Source: Silene latifolia
Taxonomy: Eukaryota > Streptophyta > Magnoliopsida > Caryophyllales > Caryophyllaceae
Length of the DNA: 64,000 bases
Reading direction: 5' to 3'
Assembly (NCBI RefSeq): GCF_048544455.1
Contig: NC_133537.1
Location: forward strand, 15,623,541-15,687,540
Below the pieces are notes generated by a model that saw nothing but the letters and a program-made list of their open reading frames with translations, searched no databases and had not been told where the DNA came from. A program made the position numbers and the translations under genes. This document shows, in pieces, positions 23,041-35,640 of the stretch; position 1 is the stretch's first letter, and each line of letters starts with the position of its first letter.

Positions 23041-24480
23041 CCAACCGAAATTTTACGAATTGTTCTCTTTCAAACGGTTTTGTAAGAATGTCCGCTAATT
23101 GATTTTCCGTTTTACAAAAACTAAGACAAATATTTCTTTTTACAACTTGATCACGTAAAAATGATGTCTTATGTCGATATTTTTAGTTTTAGAATGTTGT
23201 ATTGGATTCTTTGAGGTGTTAATTGCACTAGTGTTATCACAAAAGATAGAAGTTGTGTCGAAGATAATACCATAGTTATGCAATTGTTGTCGTACCCAAA
23301 GAATTTGTGCGCAACAGAGTAGTGCACTGTTTTATTCACTTTCAGCCATGTATAGTGCAACAACATCTTGCTTATTGAAGGCCCATGAAATAAGGCAAGG
23401 ACCCAAGAAAGTGTCAATACTCAATGTGCTATTCTTATCCACTGTGCTACCCGCAAAAACCTACAAGATCAAGATCGTAATGAGATGGATATCAAAGATA
23501 TAGGTTTTTGTTCCAATCAAGTACCCAAAAATCCTTTGACGACTTTGAAATGTGGTTCCTTAGGACTTGATTGGAAGCGGGCACATAAGCATACACTAAA
23601 TTGTATGTCGGGTCGACTAGCGGTTAAATAAAGTAATGAACCAATCATACCTCGATACAAGATTTCACTAACACTCTTACCATTTTCGTCTTTGTCAAGA
23701 TTGATGTTGGAAACCATTGGTGTAGCAAGAGGTTTAACATTAGTCAACCTAAAATTACTTCGCATTTCCTTCAAATACTTTTGTTGATGAATCATTGTAT
23801 CTTTCTCACTTTGTTTGATTTGAAAACCGAGGAAAAATACAAGTTCTATCATCATGGTCATCAAATTCAGAAGTTATTAGATCCAAAAAGTATTAAAAAA
23901 GGACGTCATTTGTTGCACCAAAAATAATGTCATTGACATATACTTGAATTGCATAAGCAACAGTTCCTCGCACTGTGACTTGATGAACAATGTCTTATCA
24001 ACCAAACCACGTAAAAACATTTTCCAATAGAAAGTTTGAAAGTCTATCATATCAGGCTCTAGGAGCCTATTTTAAACCATAAAGTGCTTTATCAAGTTTT
24101 AAAACGTGGTTATGGAACTCATTGTTTATAAAGCCCGGTGGTTGTTTGACAAAAACTTCTTCTTCAAGATATCCATTTAGGAAGGCAGTTTCTACATTCA
24201 TTTGAAAAAGTTTTTGTCAACATGAGATGCAAAAGCTGTAAGCATACGTATGGCTTCAAGCCTAGCTACCGGTGCAAAGGTTTTATTATAATCGATTCCC
24301 TCTTATTGGTTAAAACTTTGCACCACTAGTTTAGGTTTGTTCCTTACGATTTCGCTAAAATCATCAAGCTTATTTCGAAAGACCAATGTTGTACCAATAC
24401 AGTACATTGGCCTAGGGATAAGATGTTATACCTCATTCCTTTCGAATTGATTTAATTCCTCTTTCATGGTTATCACCTAG
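23041..24480 (-). pseudogene. SIRE-like reverse transcriptase and RNase H remnants
   Basis: The minus-strand text is spread over three frames. RT is recognisable by KEELNQFERNEVYHL, YNKTFAPVARLEAIRML, the active-site block near 23935 reading YVNDIIFG instead of YVDD, and LKEMRSNFRLTNVKPLATPM. RNase H follows as SCCAQILWVRQQL-like text and CDNTSAI near 23330-23230. Many stops and frameshifts are present, so no protein could be made. The lost Asp in YVDD alone would abolish polymerase activity in this family. Confidence 0.8.
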
Positions 24481-24955
24481 TATGCAACAGTGAATGCTAT
24501 TGTGACATTGACAAGTTTAGTTTGAGAGAGGAATGTATTAAAGGCACAAAAGTTTTGGAGCGAGGATCTAGTTTTCATTCCAAAATTTAGGTTGCTGGTT
24601 AGATTTGAGAGAGGATAAGAACTTTGGTGTTTCCATATTTCGGGAGCAAGAGTGTTTGAGGCTTTGTTTGGTTCTGGCGTCACAGTGGATGTCACTGTTG
24701 CATCAAAGTTATTTTGCGACGGTGAGTGGTGGGCAATTTCTATTTGATAAGGTTGCTCACTTGTATCCTCATTTCCCCCTAGATGAACTAGCACCGTCTT
24801 GAGATGAGGAAGGGTTAGTTCCCCCTAAATTTTGGCCAGCTTCATCATGCAATAATGGCTCCGACTGTTGCTCAGCCTCTTTATCTACTTGATCCATATC
24901 TTAACAAATCATCCCAATCTCGAAATCATCATCCTAATCTTCTTCAACCTGTTCA

Positions 24956-26074
24956 TTAGATACAAAAAGGACTAGATTCGTCAAATATGAAATGAATGCT
25001 TTCTTCCATTTTAATGGTTATTTTATTGTGCACTTTATAGGTCATGTTATGATCGGAATAACCAACAAAAACTCCTTCATCACTACGAGCATCAAATTTT
25101 CCAAGGTTGTCTTTTCCATTATTGTGCACAAAGCATTTACTACCAAAGCATTTTAAATGTGAGAGATTAGGTTTTCTTCCTCGTAGTAGTTCATAGGGAG
25201 TTTTCTCAATGATTTTTCTAATCATGACACGGTTGTAGATATAACAAGATGTGTTTACGGCTTCGGCCCAAAAATTCTTAGGAACTTTAGAGCTAATGAG
25301 CATGGTCCTAGCCATATTTTCAAGAGTTCGATTCATTCGTTCCACAACCCCATTTTGTTGTGGGATTCTTGCGGCCGAAAAGTTATGGCTAACACCATTC
25401 TCATTACAATAGGACTCAAATGACAAGTTCTCAAATTCAGTTCCATGGTCGGATCTCAATGAGACGAGTTTATAACCAAATTTGTTTTGAACCTTTTTGA
25501 CCCAAATTAAAAACTCATCAAATGTTTGGTCCTTAGAACTTAAAAAGAGAAGCCAAACAAATCTCTTGAAATCATCTATAATGACACAAATATAACGACT
25601 TCCACTTCTACTCACAATACGCATTGGACCACATAGATTAATATGAATGAGTTCAAGAGGTAAGGAAGTGCTAACAACCTTTTTGGATTTAAAAGAACAT
25701 TTAACTTGTTTTCCTTTAACACAATCATCACAAAGTGATTTAAATTCAAACTTAATGTTAGGAATGCCGTTAACTAGATCAAGTCTCTTGAGGGTGTTAA
25801 GTGTCTTAGCATTTACATGACCAAGTCGTTTGTGCCAAAGCCAAGGGTCGTTCTTTTGAATACTCATGCATGATAGTGATTGACCCGACATTGAGTATAA
25901 ATTAGTCATGTAGACATCTTTGACACGTTTACCTTCAAGTATGAGTTCTCTAGTTTTTCCATTGATGATTCTACATTTACTAGCAAGAAATTCAACAATA
26001 TTACCTCGATCACATAGTTGTGAAATGCTCAAGAGATTGTGTTTCAAACCTTTGACAAGCAACACTTTGTCCAC
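24956..26074 (-). pseudogene. SIRE-like integrase region with Asp-to-Asn change
   Basis: This 372-residue open frame covers the end of the protease spacer (GLKHNLLSISQLCD), the HHCC zinc-binding pre-integrase domain (WHKRLGHVNAKTL, CDDCVKGKQ) and the integrase core. The core shows the second Asp (SLRSDHGTEF) and the Glu (PQQNGVVERMNRT). The first catalytic position reads LIHINLCGP, where the family has HID, so it is Asn. The protease active site is upstream in broken frames near 26100-26230. It lies between gag and RT of the same element. The frame is long but the enzyme is predicted inactive. Confidence 0.85.
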
Positions 26075-26246
26075 GCATAATGACTTTGACTTACCAACTT
26101 TTCAATACCAACAATTTCACCTCTTTTGTTACGGTCAAACGTCATGGTCCCACCTTTGTAGGCTTCTAGTGAGAGAGATTGGCTTTCACTTCCGTCCACA
26201 ATCAAAGTACCAATTGCTGCTGCCTTTCACTAATGCCTTTAACAAA

Positions 26247-27759
26247 TCAAACATTTAGTTTAGGGCCCTTCTTGTGAATCATGTCTTTCATCAAGTCTTT
26301 TCGGATCCACACTTGCTTGACAACCTTAATGTTTCTTTTAATGTCATTCATTCTCTTTGTATAACCATTAAATACATGACCAGTCTTGCCACAATAATTG
26401 CAAATAACATATTCAGGAAATCCAACATGTTTTCTTCGTCGGAAATCTGTTTTGCTTGGTTCTTTGTTTCGAATGCAACAGTGCACATTACTGTTGCATT
26501 TGAAAACGAGTCCAGCATTCTTTTCACTTTGTTCCGACTGACTTGTAAAAAACTTTAAAACAGTTTGACTTCCTTCCTTTTTCTTGCAAAACTCTTTTGC
26601 ATCATTTAACTCTTTGTTTAAAATCTCAATTTTGGCAAGATAGTCAAGATTTAATGTTTGCACATTTTCAAAGGCGCTCTTAGCATGACTTGTTTCATTG
26701 TGTAGCATTTCTGCTAATTTTTCAAGTTCCTTAAGATGACTTTTACAAGAGGTTGGGTCAATTAAAAGTGAGTCTCGTTCTTGTGTTAACATAGAAACAT
26801 GTTTGGTTAAAGACTCGTTTTCCTTTTCAGCATCATATGTCACAGTGGGTGTCTCTGTGATATTCAGCAGTTTGACCTTATTTACAAGTATCAGATTTTG
26901 CCTTTTCAGTTTCCTTACTTCTTTCTCAAGACAAGGTGAAATGTTATTTTGTCCAAGCTCATTTATACACTTTCTTAGACCAACATTTTCCTCGGCTATG
27001 TTTTCAATTTCAATTTGCATAGTTTCAAGTTTATTGTTTTGAACACGACATTTATCAATGAATTTATCTAAGAGTAAACAAACTTTGCTTTTGGAGAAGG
27101 ATCGAACCTTTGTCTTGAGATGATTTACCTCATCTTCGGAGTTAGAATCAGAATCATCGGGATGAGCCATAAGACATTTGAATGTTTCTCTTTTTGGAGA
27201 CCTAAGGGCATCATTATTAAGACGAGTAGTAAGACACAACTTGACATCCAATTCTTCCTCAAGGATCTCGTCCTCATCGGAATCGGACATTTCCCAAACA
27301 GCACACATTACTTTATTCTTATATTCCTTCTTAATCAAGTCATATTTTTCTTTAGATTTGATGTTACCCGACTTTGGACATTCATTCATTTGATGACCTT
27401 TTTCGTCACATTTAATGCAACCAACAATGGAAGTAGATCTCTTCTTTGAAAAATGCTTCTTACTAGAAATGTTGTTAAACCTCTTAGGATTTTGACCATT
27501 AACAATATCCGCAATATTTCTAGTGAACATTGCAAACTCATCGTCTCCATCATCTTCCTCATTAATTGAGGTTGATTTGAAAGCAAGCCCTCTTACTTTA
27601 GAGCTTTCACCAAAACGCTTCATGAGAGTTAACTCATGAGCCATAAGTGAGCCCATTAGTTCATTAAGGGTTAAAGTGGATAAGTGTTTGGCCTCCTCAA
27701 TAGCCGTAACCTTCGGTTACCATGTTTCTGTGAAACTTCGAAGGATTTTACGGACTATA
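26247..27759 (-). pseudogene. SIRE-like Gag, C-terminal part
   Basis: A long minus-strand frame begins where the inserted copia ends and runs to 26247. It carries the Gag segment KHLSTLTLNELMGSLMAHE, acidic and coiled-coil-rich middle sections and two zinc knuckles: CIKCDEKGHQMNECP and CNYCGKTGHVFNGY, the second lacking its last Cys. One in-frame stop lies just inside the junction near 27718. The matching N-terminal half resumes at 41518, so the reading was interrupted by the copia at 27760-41512. Gag would package RNA into virus-like particles in the cytoplasm. Confidence 0.82.
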
Positions 27760-28734
27760 TGTTGGAGCTTGTGTCCTCCACAATTAGTGAGATAACATTT
27801 GTAAATCTCTTACAGGTTCACAAGGGTATATTTCGTATATTTAATTAGTTGATTAACGTTTACCTAATAACGGTTGGCTTGCTAGAAAGTTTGACGTTAT
27901 TATCATACAGATGGCGGTGATCAACTGGTCCTAAAGGTCACACCTATAGGACGTATTTGAGAAATGTGGTTATAGAAATATAATTACATTGATGCCCAAA
28001 ATGACTAAAAAGTTAGTCAATGTGTTGATGAGATAATTATTTAATGAAAATTAAATAATATTAAGTTGAGACGAATTAACTGTCAATTCGTAAATTAAAT
28101 ATAATAAGTTATATTTAATTAAATATAAATAAGGTTAGTTTGGACGAATTAATCTGTTAATTCGTAGTTAAATATAATCAGTTATATTTAATATCAACAA
28201 GTTGAATGTGTCATAGTGGTAATAGTGAGGGTACACAAGCCAAGAGGTCATGGGTTCGATCCTCACTAGATGACAATTCAACACATATTATATATTTTTG
28301 GAAAGACCAAAATAAGGAAAATACACTCCTTATTTTCGGTCTGTTTGGCCGAAAATTAGGAGGTTATTTCTTTCCTAATTGATTCCAGATTTCGGTCTAT
28401 ATAAAAAGAAAGGTAGAGAATTATTTCGAACCTAATGCTTTTTCTGACCTTGCCTCCTCTTTCTCATCACAAAACACAAAGACAATAAAATTTTACAGAA
28501 AATTTTAGATTGATTTCTAGCACAATCAAAGGGTATATCTCAGATCGTCTTGGGTGCAACTAATAGGCGAATATTAATTTTGATATTGTTCTTAGGCCAA
28601 TTTTGCTAGGACCTGAGGTTAATTCTAAATCCTTTTACTTTAGTTTACGTATTTTATTTTATGACCTTAGATCATCTTTGTTAAATCGTTATAATCCTTC
28701 ATGTTAAAGGGAAGTATACAGATAATTTCCCACA
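27760..28734 (+). repeat. 5' LTR of the nested copia
   Basis: TG..CA ends; ends immediately before AG and the tRNA-Met primer site. It differs from the 3' LTR at scattered positions (roughly 2% by eye), so the insertion is fairly recent. It contains a tRNA-like segment at about 28205-28275. Confidence 0.92.
28205..28275 (+). other. tRNA-like pol III promoter segment inside the copia LTR (also at 40984-41054)
   Basis: The LTR carries an A-box-like TAGTGGTAATAGTGAGG and, about 28 bp later, a B-box GGGTTCGATCC, followed by CTCACT that can pair with part of the 5' side of the B-box. It reads like a decayed tRNA or SINE head. The same segment is in both LTRs, so it travelled with the element and did not insert later. 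Activity is unknown. Confidence 0.6.
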
Positions 28735-30745
28735 AGTGGTATCAGAGCACTAGGCTACGATTTTAATCTTGATGATTTTCATAAAAATTGTATGTAAACA
28801 TAACCTGATTTTCGAAAAAAATTAGGGTTCCTTTTTTGTGATTCGAAAATTTTTATTGTGCCGTTTTTTCTTTTCTGTTTGATGATATTTTTCCATTCTA
28901 TTTTTCATATTATAGTTTATAATCAGTTAAAATTATCATATGAAGAATTGGTAGTTTTTTGATTTAATGCAGATTAAGTTAAAATTAAATGGAATCATCA
29001 TGTTTATGATAAAAAGATTGTTTTTGCTATATAGTTTTTGGCATATAAATTGATCATGTTTATTATTTCATATGCTAATCATGTGCTTATAGCAAAGGTA
29101 AACAATTTGGTCATCAAATCTTGTTTTAGGGCATCTTGCCGCAAAAAGAAAAAAAAAAGGTAAGGCCGTTTTTTTAGGGTTTACGAAAAAAAAAAATTAT
29201 TTTAATTTTGTTTTTGGTAAACCGAGAAAAAGAGAAAAAAAAATAGAAATTTTTATTTGCCTATTTACCGAAATAGAAAGGGAAAAAAATTATGGAAAGT
29301 TTTTCCTTGTTTTTCCTATTTACCAAATTAAAATAGGAAAAGGGTTTTTTTTTTTAAATATTCAGCCGTGCAGCTGAAACATAAAAAAAAAAAAAAAAAA
29401 ATCTTTTTTTTTTGCCGTGACCAATTTAAAAAAATTGGATTTTGTTTTTTTATTTTGGCCAATTAGTTATTGTGAATCGGTTCACAATTTAATGATACCG
29501 AGTTATTTTAAAGCAGTTTAAAATTTTGACGGATAGAATTCATATTACAAGTTTAATATGGATTATGTATGAATTAATGTGATTAAATTGCGGAATTGTC
29601 ACTTAATTTAATTTAAATAGGTGGTTTGGATAAATTAATCAACATAATTAATTTATTGTATTATGTATGTTTAATTTATTTTAGTTGATGCTTTTAATTA
29701 TGTTGAATGAATCGAATGAATGAATTTTATTTACGTATTTAATTTTGCAATCGGTTGTAATTTGTAATACTTAGTGTGGCCTTAGTCAATTATGTTTTCG
29801 TAATGAAGGAAACGTAATTTTTATGTAATTATGAGATCTCGAATCTCCTTTATTTTAGTTTTGGGTTTTGAAATTAGAATGTAATTAATAGGTCAATTAT
29901 GTAATTTTAATTATTGTAATTTCAAAGAAGACTAAAGATGAAGATTCAAGCTCACTCCCGCTACATGGATCAAGATGGAACATCAAGACAAGCTTCTCGG
30001 GTCCAAGGATGGATTCCAAACTTGTATTTATTGTTCATTTTGATAGGATAGGCCACACTAGGACTTTTACTGTTTTTTTTTAAGTTTTACATTTTATTGC
30101 TTTTCATTCACATGCTAGTAATTGCATCATATTCCGCCTAAAACCAAACCACCTACTATTAAAATGCATGAAAATTGACTCATATAGTTGTATGTTAGTT
30201 TTCATGGACATGCAGATGTCACAGTCTATAAGCCATCACTTTTGTTTAAATTATTCTCGCATGCTAGATAATAGTTCACTTAAAATGAATTAAAAATAGT
30301 TGATGGGATCTTCCTCTAAAAACCGGAAATTGAGATTAGTCTTTATAAGGGCAAACATCTATGAGTCCCTTCTTCGTCGGTAGGCCTAATATGACCCCTT
30401 CTACGTTGGGTAAGTAGTCGTGTTGACTTAGTTTACCTCAACATCATAGTCCGAAGAGTTTCTCGTGATTATGATGGACTAAAGATAGAATTTCTGAGAA
30501 ATTTATCGACCAGAATTCTAACGGTAGAATTAGCTAACAGGTTAGCTTATCAATTTACAGAGAATTGAGTCTTGGGGTCATTTATATAATTCTCGAGGGA
30601 GGTCAATTGTATAAATGTTTTTTTTTGAGTCTTCGCGTTATGACATTAGTTCATTAGACTTAAAATAAAAATGATGCATGCTTATTATTTTATTCTTCTT
30701 TCGCAGTGTAGAACACGCTTATTATCAATAATACTGTTACAACAA

Positions 30746-31640
30746 ATGGTTGGAAATAACGCAATCCCAATGCCTAGTGCCACGCTAGATCGTTCATCCT
30801 GGCTAAAAGTATTCATGGACCAAATGAATCAGTCCACGCGACTGAAGAATGATGGGTCCAACTTTTATGGATCGGGAGGCGGCACTACGGAATGCTGCCA
30901 TTCCGACGATAAGCTCGGGTATTTAGCTGAGCCAATACCGGTCAACCCAGGCCCAAATGCAGGAGCCAACGAGTCACTCGCTTATAGTTATTTCGTTATG
31001 GAAGCGGGTGCGATAAAGAACGTACTCATCTTTGCAATGGAAACCAATTTGCAGAGACGCTTCATTGCCCAAGGTGCAAACAAGATTTTCACCACGCTCA
31101 CTAATGAGTTCTCAAAGGCACCGAGAATTATCACATATGAGCATACCTGTCGCTTCTTTGATGCGAAACTCCAGAAGGGCCAACTGGTTAGCCCACACAT
31201 TCTTCACATGATTGAGAATGTCGAGAAACGGAGTCTTTGAATTGTAGAATCGGTGAGAGCATTGTCATTGACCGAATGCTTAATTCTCTTCACGATGGTT
31301 TTGCCCTTTTCAGGGCGAACTACTACATGAATGACTTGAAAAAGAGTCCTCATGAGCTACACTCCCTTCTCGTACAGACCGAGAAGGATATGAAATTGAG
31401 TGGGAGCATGAAGCGGGATGTTCTCACGATTCACAACAAGAGTAAAGGTAAGGGCAAGGCTCATGGCGACCTAACTGTCGTAAGCCAAAGTTTAAGAAGC
31501 CAGGAAACGGTAAGAGTGCGCCTGGTGAGACTAGTGGCTCACATGGCAAGACAAAGAGCAAGGGCGGTGACATAGAGTGCCACCATTGTCACAAGACTGG
31601 ACATTGGAGGAGGAACTGTCCTGTCTACCGTGAGGACATC
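30746..31640 (+). pseudogene. Gag of the nested copia, frameshifted
   Basis: The frame starts at MVGNNAIPMPSATLDRSSW (ATG at 30746) and reads a capsid-like helical region (SLAYSYFVMEAGAIKNVLIFAMETNLQRRF, FSKAPRIITYEHTCRFFDAKL). It stops at 31240 and continues in another frame (RMLNSLHDGFALFRANYYMNDL). The zinc knuckle CHHCHKTGHWRRNCP is in a third frame near 31585. Two frameshifts are therefore needed to read it through. Gag would form the particle that carries the element RNA. Confidence 0.82.
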
Positions 31641-31667
31641 AAGGCAGGCCGCGTCGTTCCTGTTGGT

Positions 31668-32425
31668 ATGTCATCTTATATTCATATGATTGAGATTAAA
31701 CATGCAAGTTTCGGAACTTGGGTACTAGATACTGGTTGTGGTTCTCATCTGTGTAATCATTTGCAGGGCCTAAAGAACATCATACCTCTCGAAAAAGGTG
31801 ATGTGGACCTGCGAGTCGGGAATGGAGCACGAGTAGCTGCTGCCTCGAAGGGAACATATGTAATCCAACTCCTTAGTGGTTTTGAGTTATCATTAAATAA
31901 ATGTTACTATGTACCCAGTTTATCTAAGAACATTATTTCTGTTTCCGTACTTGCTAAAGACGGTTTTACATTTTCAATAAAGGATAATAGTTGTATTTTC
32001 TCTTTTAATGAAATGATTTATGGCAAAGCAGTTTCCATGAATGGAATTTATATCTTAGATCAAACCACGAAAGTATTACACATGAATAATAAGAAATTAA
32101 AGGTTGGTGACAAAGATCAAACCTATCTATGGCATTGTCGAATGGGACACATAAATGAGAAACGCGTTAAGAAACTCGTTGATAATGGGACTATTCCCTC
32201 ATTCGGATTTTCTGCATATGGCGAATATCTTTCAAATGAGTTTGATCAACTCCTGAAAGACTGTGGAATCGCTCTACAGTTAACTCCACCTGGAAAACCT
32301 CAATTAAATGGTGTGTCCGAACGGAGAAATCGAACCTTACTTGATATGGTTCGATCCATGATGAGTCACACCGTAGTGCCTGATTCATTATGGGGTTATG
32401 CTCTTTTGTCAGCTGCTCTTATACT
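31668..32425 (+). pseudogene. Protease and deleted integrase of the nested copia (first half)
   Basis: The open frame starts in the protease: TWVLDTGCGSHLC holds the Asp active site. It continues through the pre-integrase domain (YLWHCRMGHINEKRVKKL). The text then jumps from DNGTIPSFGF to YGEYLSNEFDQLLKDCGI, so the second half of the zinc domain and the first integrase Asp are missing in an in-frame deletion. The Glu motif PPGKPQLNGVSERRNRT remains. Reading is cut at 32425 by the CACTA element and resumes after 37710 in the same frame. Confidence 0.85.
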
Positions 32426-32643
32426 CACTACTACAAAAATTGATGTAATGCAACATTTCATCTGCAACACTTTGTTTTTTATGTTGCATTTTAGTTAATC
32501 ATGCAACACTTTATTCAAAAATGTTGCTTTTATTGATATAGGGCATCACTTTAAGAGAAGTGTTGCATTGTATTGTTATAAATGCAACGTTTTGACACAA
32601 ATGTTGCATTTTGTCGCAACACTTTAAGCAACAATAGCAACAT

Positions 32644-33330
32644 CACTAGTACAATTAGTCCTATTGACATCGCCACAATAACATCGCTTTTAGTTGAAAC
32701 GATGTAAATGTTCGTAAATAACATCGATTCTTTCAAAAACCGATGTCAATTGATTGCATTTTTTTTATTTATGTCGGTTACTTTTAAAAAGCAATGTAAT
32801 AGAATATTAGTATCAACAGTTCTAACATCGGTTTTGTTAAAATCGATGTGAAAGCAATTAAGCATTCTCATCGGTTTAACATAAACGCTGTAACAAAGAG
32901 AATTTGGTTAATGTACACAAACCAACGCACGCCTAGTAGATTGTTCATCTCCCTAAACCCTAACATTTAACCCCAACTAAAAATAAGATTCACTACTAGA
33001 AAAAACCCCAATCACGACGCAGCTATCGTGGCGGTTCTAATAGAAACGACGCGAAAAGCCTAATAAAATGGCGGGAAGGAAATTTTTATGTATATAGGAG
33101 GTCTATAGTGGCGGTTTAAGTAAGAACCGACGTTATAACATAAGCTTTTTACGGCGGTTTCAAATAGGAAACGCCATCATAGGTCAATTGTGGCGGTTCT
33201 ATTAACAACCGGCGTTAAGATTACTACTAAAAATTAATACAAAGTTACAGGTTTTTAGGTTTTAAAACCGCCATAATATATTTTTGTGTCTGTTTCTAAT
33301 TAAAACTGACTTTAAGAGAAAAAATTAAAA
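32644..33330 (+). repeat. Two additional CACTA-type 5' ends stacked inside the element
   Basis: A second terminus reads CACTAGTACAATTAGTCC at 32644 and is followed by its own repeated motif (ACATCGGTTTT-like) to about 32900. A third reads CACTACTAGAAAAAACCCC at 32991 and is followed by GGCGGTTCTAAT-like repeats to about 33320. Neither has an obvious right-hand partner before 37230. Confidence 0.6.
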
Positions 33331-34610
33331 CCTCCAAAAACCCTTTACATTATACGGAGTACTCAGTATTGATTAAGTTCATTCCTTCGTCATTTGCATC
33401 CGCCAAAACCTCACAATCCCCTCACAATTCAACTCCGGCAACCCAAAGCTTCCTTTCCTCTCGCTGCCCTCGACACCATTACGCCGCCGTAAACTCCTTG
33501 TCATGAGGTTAGTCACATACTTTATTTCATCGATTTTATGGTTTTAGGGTTTAATCGATTTCGGCTAATTAATCACCATCTCATTTCATCCTTTTGTTTT
33601 CAGTTATCGTCGACCCGCCTGCCACCCAAGCCGGTCGCCAGCTACCAGTCAATACCCTTGATTTCAAGGTTAATGTTCTTCTCTTATAAAGCTATTGTTT
33701 GTTTTTAATTTATGTTTTATATGTTGTTTTATGATAATTAGTATAGTTTATGATGTGTTGTATTGATTTATTATGTAGTTACTGTAAATTTCAGATTCTA
33801 ATTTTTTTTTTTTTTTGTGAATTAGGATTATAAAAATTGGGGATTTTGTTATACTTCATGTCATTGTTCGTGTTAATCATGTTCATCTTGTTAATAATAG
33901 AAACAATAGAAACAATAGAATGTATATGTGAAGTGTAATGAGCTATACAAATTTTTCTGTTCAAATATCGATGATTCTTCTCGAAACATGCTTGCTTGAT
34001 TAGTTTAATTGTGCTATTGTTATTCGTTCAAATGTACTGGTATTCATTTGCTTCTATGAGGAGAATGTTCACGCAGGAGTACTCATGGACGGTGTACGGC
34101 GTTTGTTTCTGAATTTTAAGGTGATGCGGTATATGCGGGGTTACTGGATTACTGGATTACTGGGATATATAACATGTGGGCGTGGTGTTTTAGTTGTAGT
34201 TTGTTATGAATGAGGCTGTTTGTTCCGATGATTATTTAGAAAATGAAGATGGAGTGTGTTCTCTTGATGAATGTGTGTGATAAATGATGATTCATCGAGA
34301 TATGAATGGTGGCTTGCTCTTCATCTAATGACTGCAAAGCTAGAAACTAAAATGTACGGAGTAGTTCTTTCAAAAATGCTAGCTTCTAAAAAATGCTGCA
34401 AGTTTCCATCTGCATTTGTACTTGCATTTGCTTTGCTTTGTGATCATAAAAGTGATGCACTCGAATGCTCGGATTTCTAGCTCCACAATTATTTCTTGTT
34501 CAACACTATTTAAATATGCTGAAGTTGGTGGAATAAACATATTTCGCTAGAGAAACATTTTTTTTGAGTGTGCTCGTGGACGCTCTATCATAAGTTGATT
34601 CTTTATGACT

Positions 34611-35640
34611 AGGTATATTTGCAAAATAATGAATTCACTGGTCAAGTGATCTACCTGGTTGATCTTCAATTGACTGACCTGTACACTAACTCTTCAGATA
34701 GTTTTATCGTCTTTTTTTCTTCAGATATCATTATACATTTTTGCCTCACATTTAGTTTTATCGTCTTTTTTTTGGATGGTATTGATAATGTCAAACTTTT
34801 ATCAGGAATATTCAAGATGATCATTTTATTGCATTATCCCTCCCCACTTCCAGACCATTCCAAATTTATGGTAAGAAGATGCTGAATTGAATCTTTTGTT
34901 AATGTATGAAGTCTTGACATCACCCTGAATTTTGCTTGATGAAGGATCGATGGCAATAAATTTGATATAGTCACTTAGTCAGCAACTCAGCTCCTTGGAA
35001 TTTCCCTTTCGAGAAGATGCCGAATGAGCATAATTTTACTAGTCCACCAACAGTTGCCTCAAGTGCCATAGCAAAGAATCGTTCTCTTACTGTGTAAGAA
35101 CTGAAACCGAAGAAAAAAGGTGCAGGAAAAGTAGCCCTTTTAATAGGTGGAATTGGCTTGATTGTCACTTTTATGGGACTTGCTATTGCTGTCAGAGTTA
35201 AGCGAACTCACACTGAAATTCTTAAACTGATTCTTTATGACTTGGTATTTTGCACACTATCTTCTTTAAATACTTGTCTTTCTTAAAGTTTGGATTTAAA
35301 TTCACAATCCTGTACGTCTCTTTTTGTCCTTGTGTGACAGTTAGAACTCGTGGAAAAGAATGAATCATATCAGAAGTACTTCGTATAACAGCATCAGTCT
35401 GTCCTTCAACATAAGTCCCTGGTGAGCAATAATCCATGCAATAAAAGAGTGCTTAGGAACTGCCAGAGGGCACCAGACAACTTTATACCAGTCCACCTGA
35501 GCCCTCCTCTCTCGAACCCATTCATAACACCTCCTGACAGAATACTCTCCTACACCAATACACCACTGACCATAAAACCCTCCTTAATGGTCTCCTTCAC
35601 ACTGCACACTTTCTTCCAGTACCAAGTGACATCAGATTGG
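34611..35640 (+). pseudogene. Captured fragment of a STRUBBELIG-receptor-family (SRF) kinase gene
   Basis: Plus-strand exon-like pieces match the order of SRF leucine-rich-repeat receptor kinases. The first is an LRR piece YLQNNEFTGQVIYLVDLQLTDL (from 34611). Then comes IDGNKFDI near 34947. Next is the juxtamembrane text APWNFPFEKMPNEHNFTSPP (from about 34989), a lysine stretch KPKKKGAGK and a membrane helix VALLIGGIGLIVTFMGLAIAV followed by basic residues. An in-frame stop lies before the lysine stretch and no kinase domain is visible. Pro-rich text (NFIPVHLSPPLSNPFITPPD) follows at 35480-35545. It sits inside a CACTA element, so it is most likely a transduplicated, intron-containing fragment. 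The family call comes from remembered motif order. Confidence 0.5.

Noticed and set aside
28205-28275. Calling the LTR segment a functional tRNA gene
   Set aside because: A- and B-box-like motifs are present but the acceptor and T stems do not pair well, so it is at most tRNA-like.
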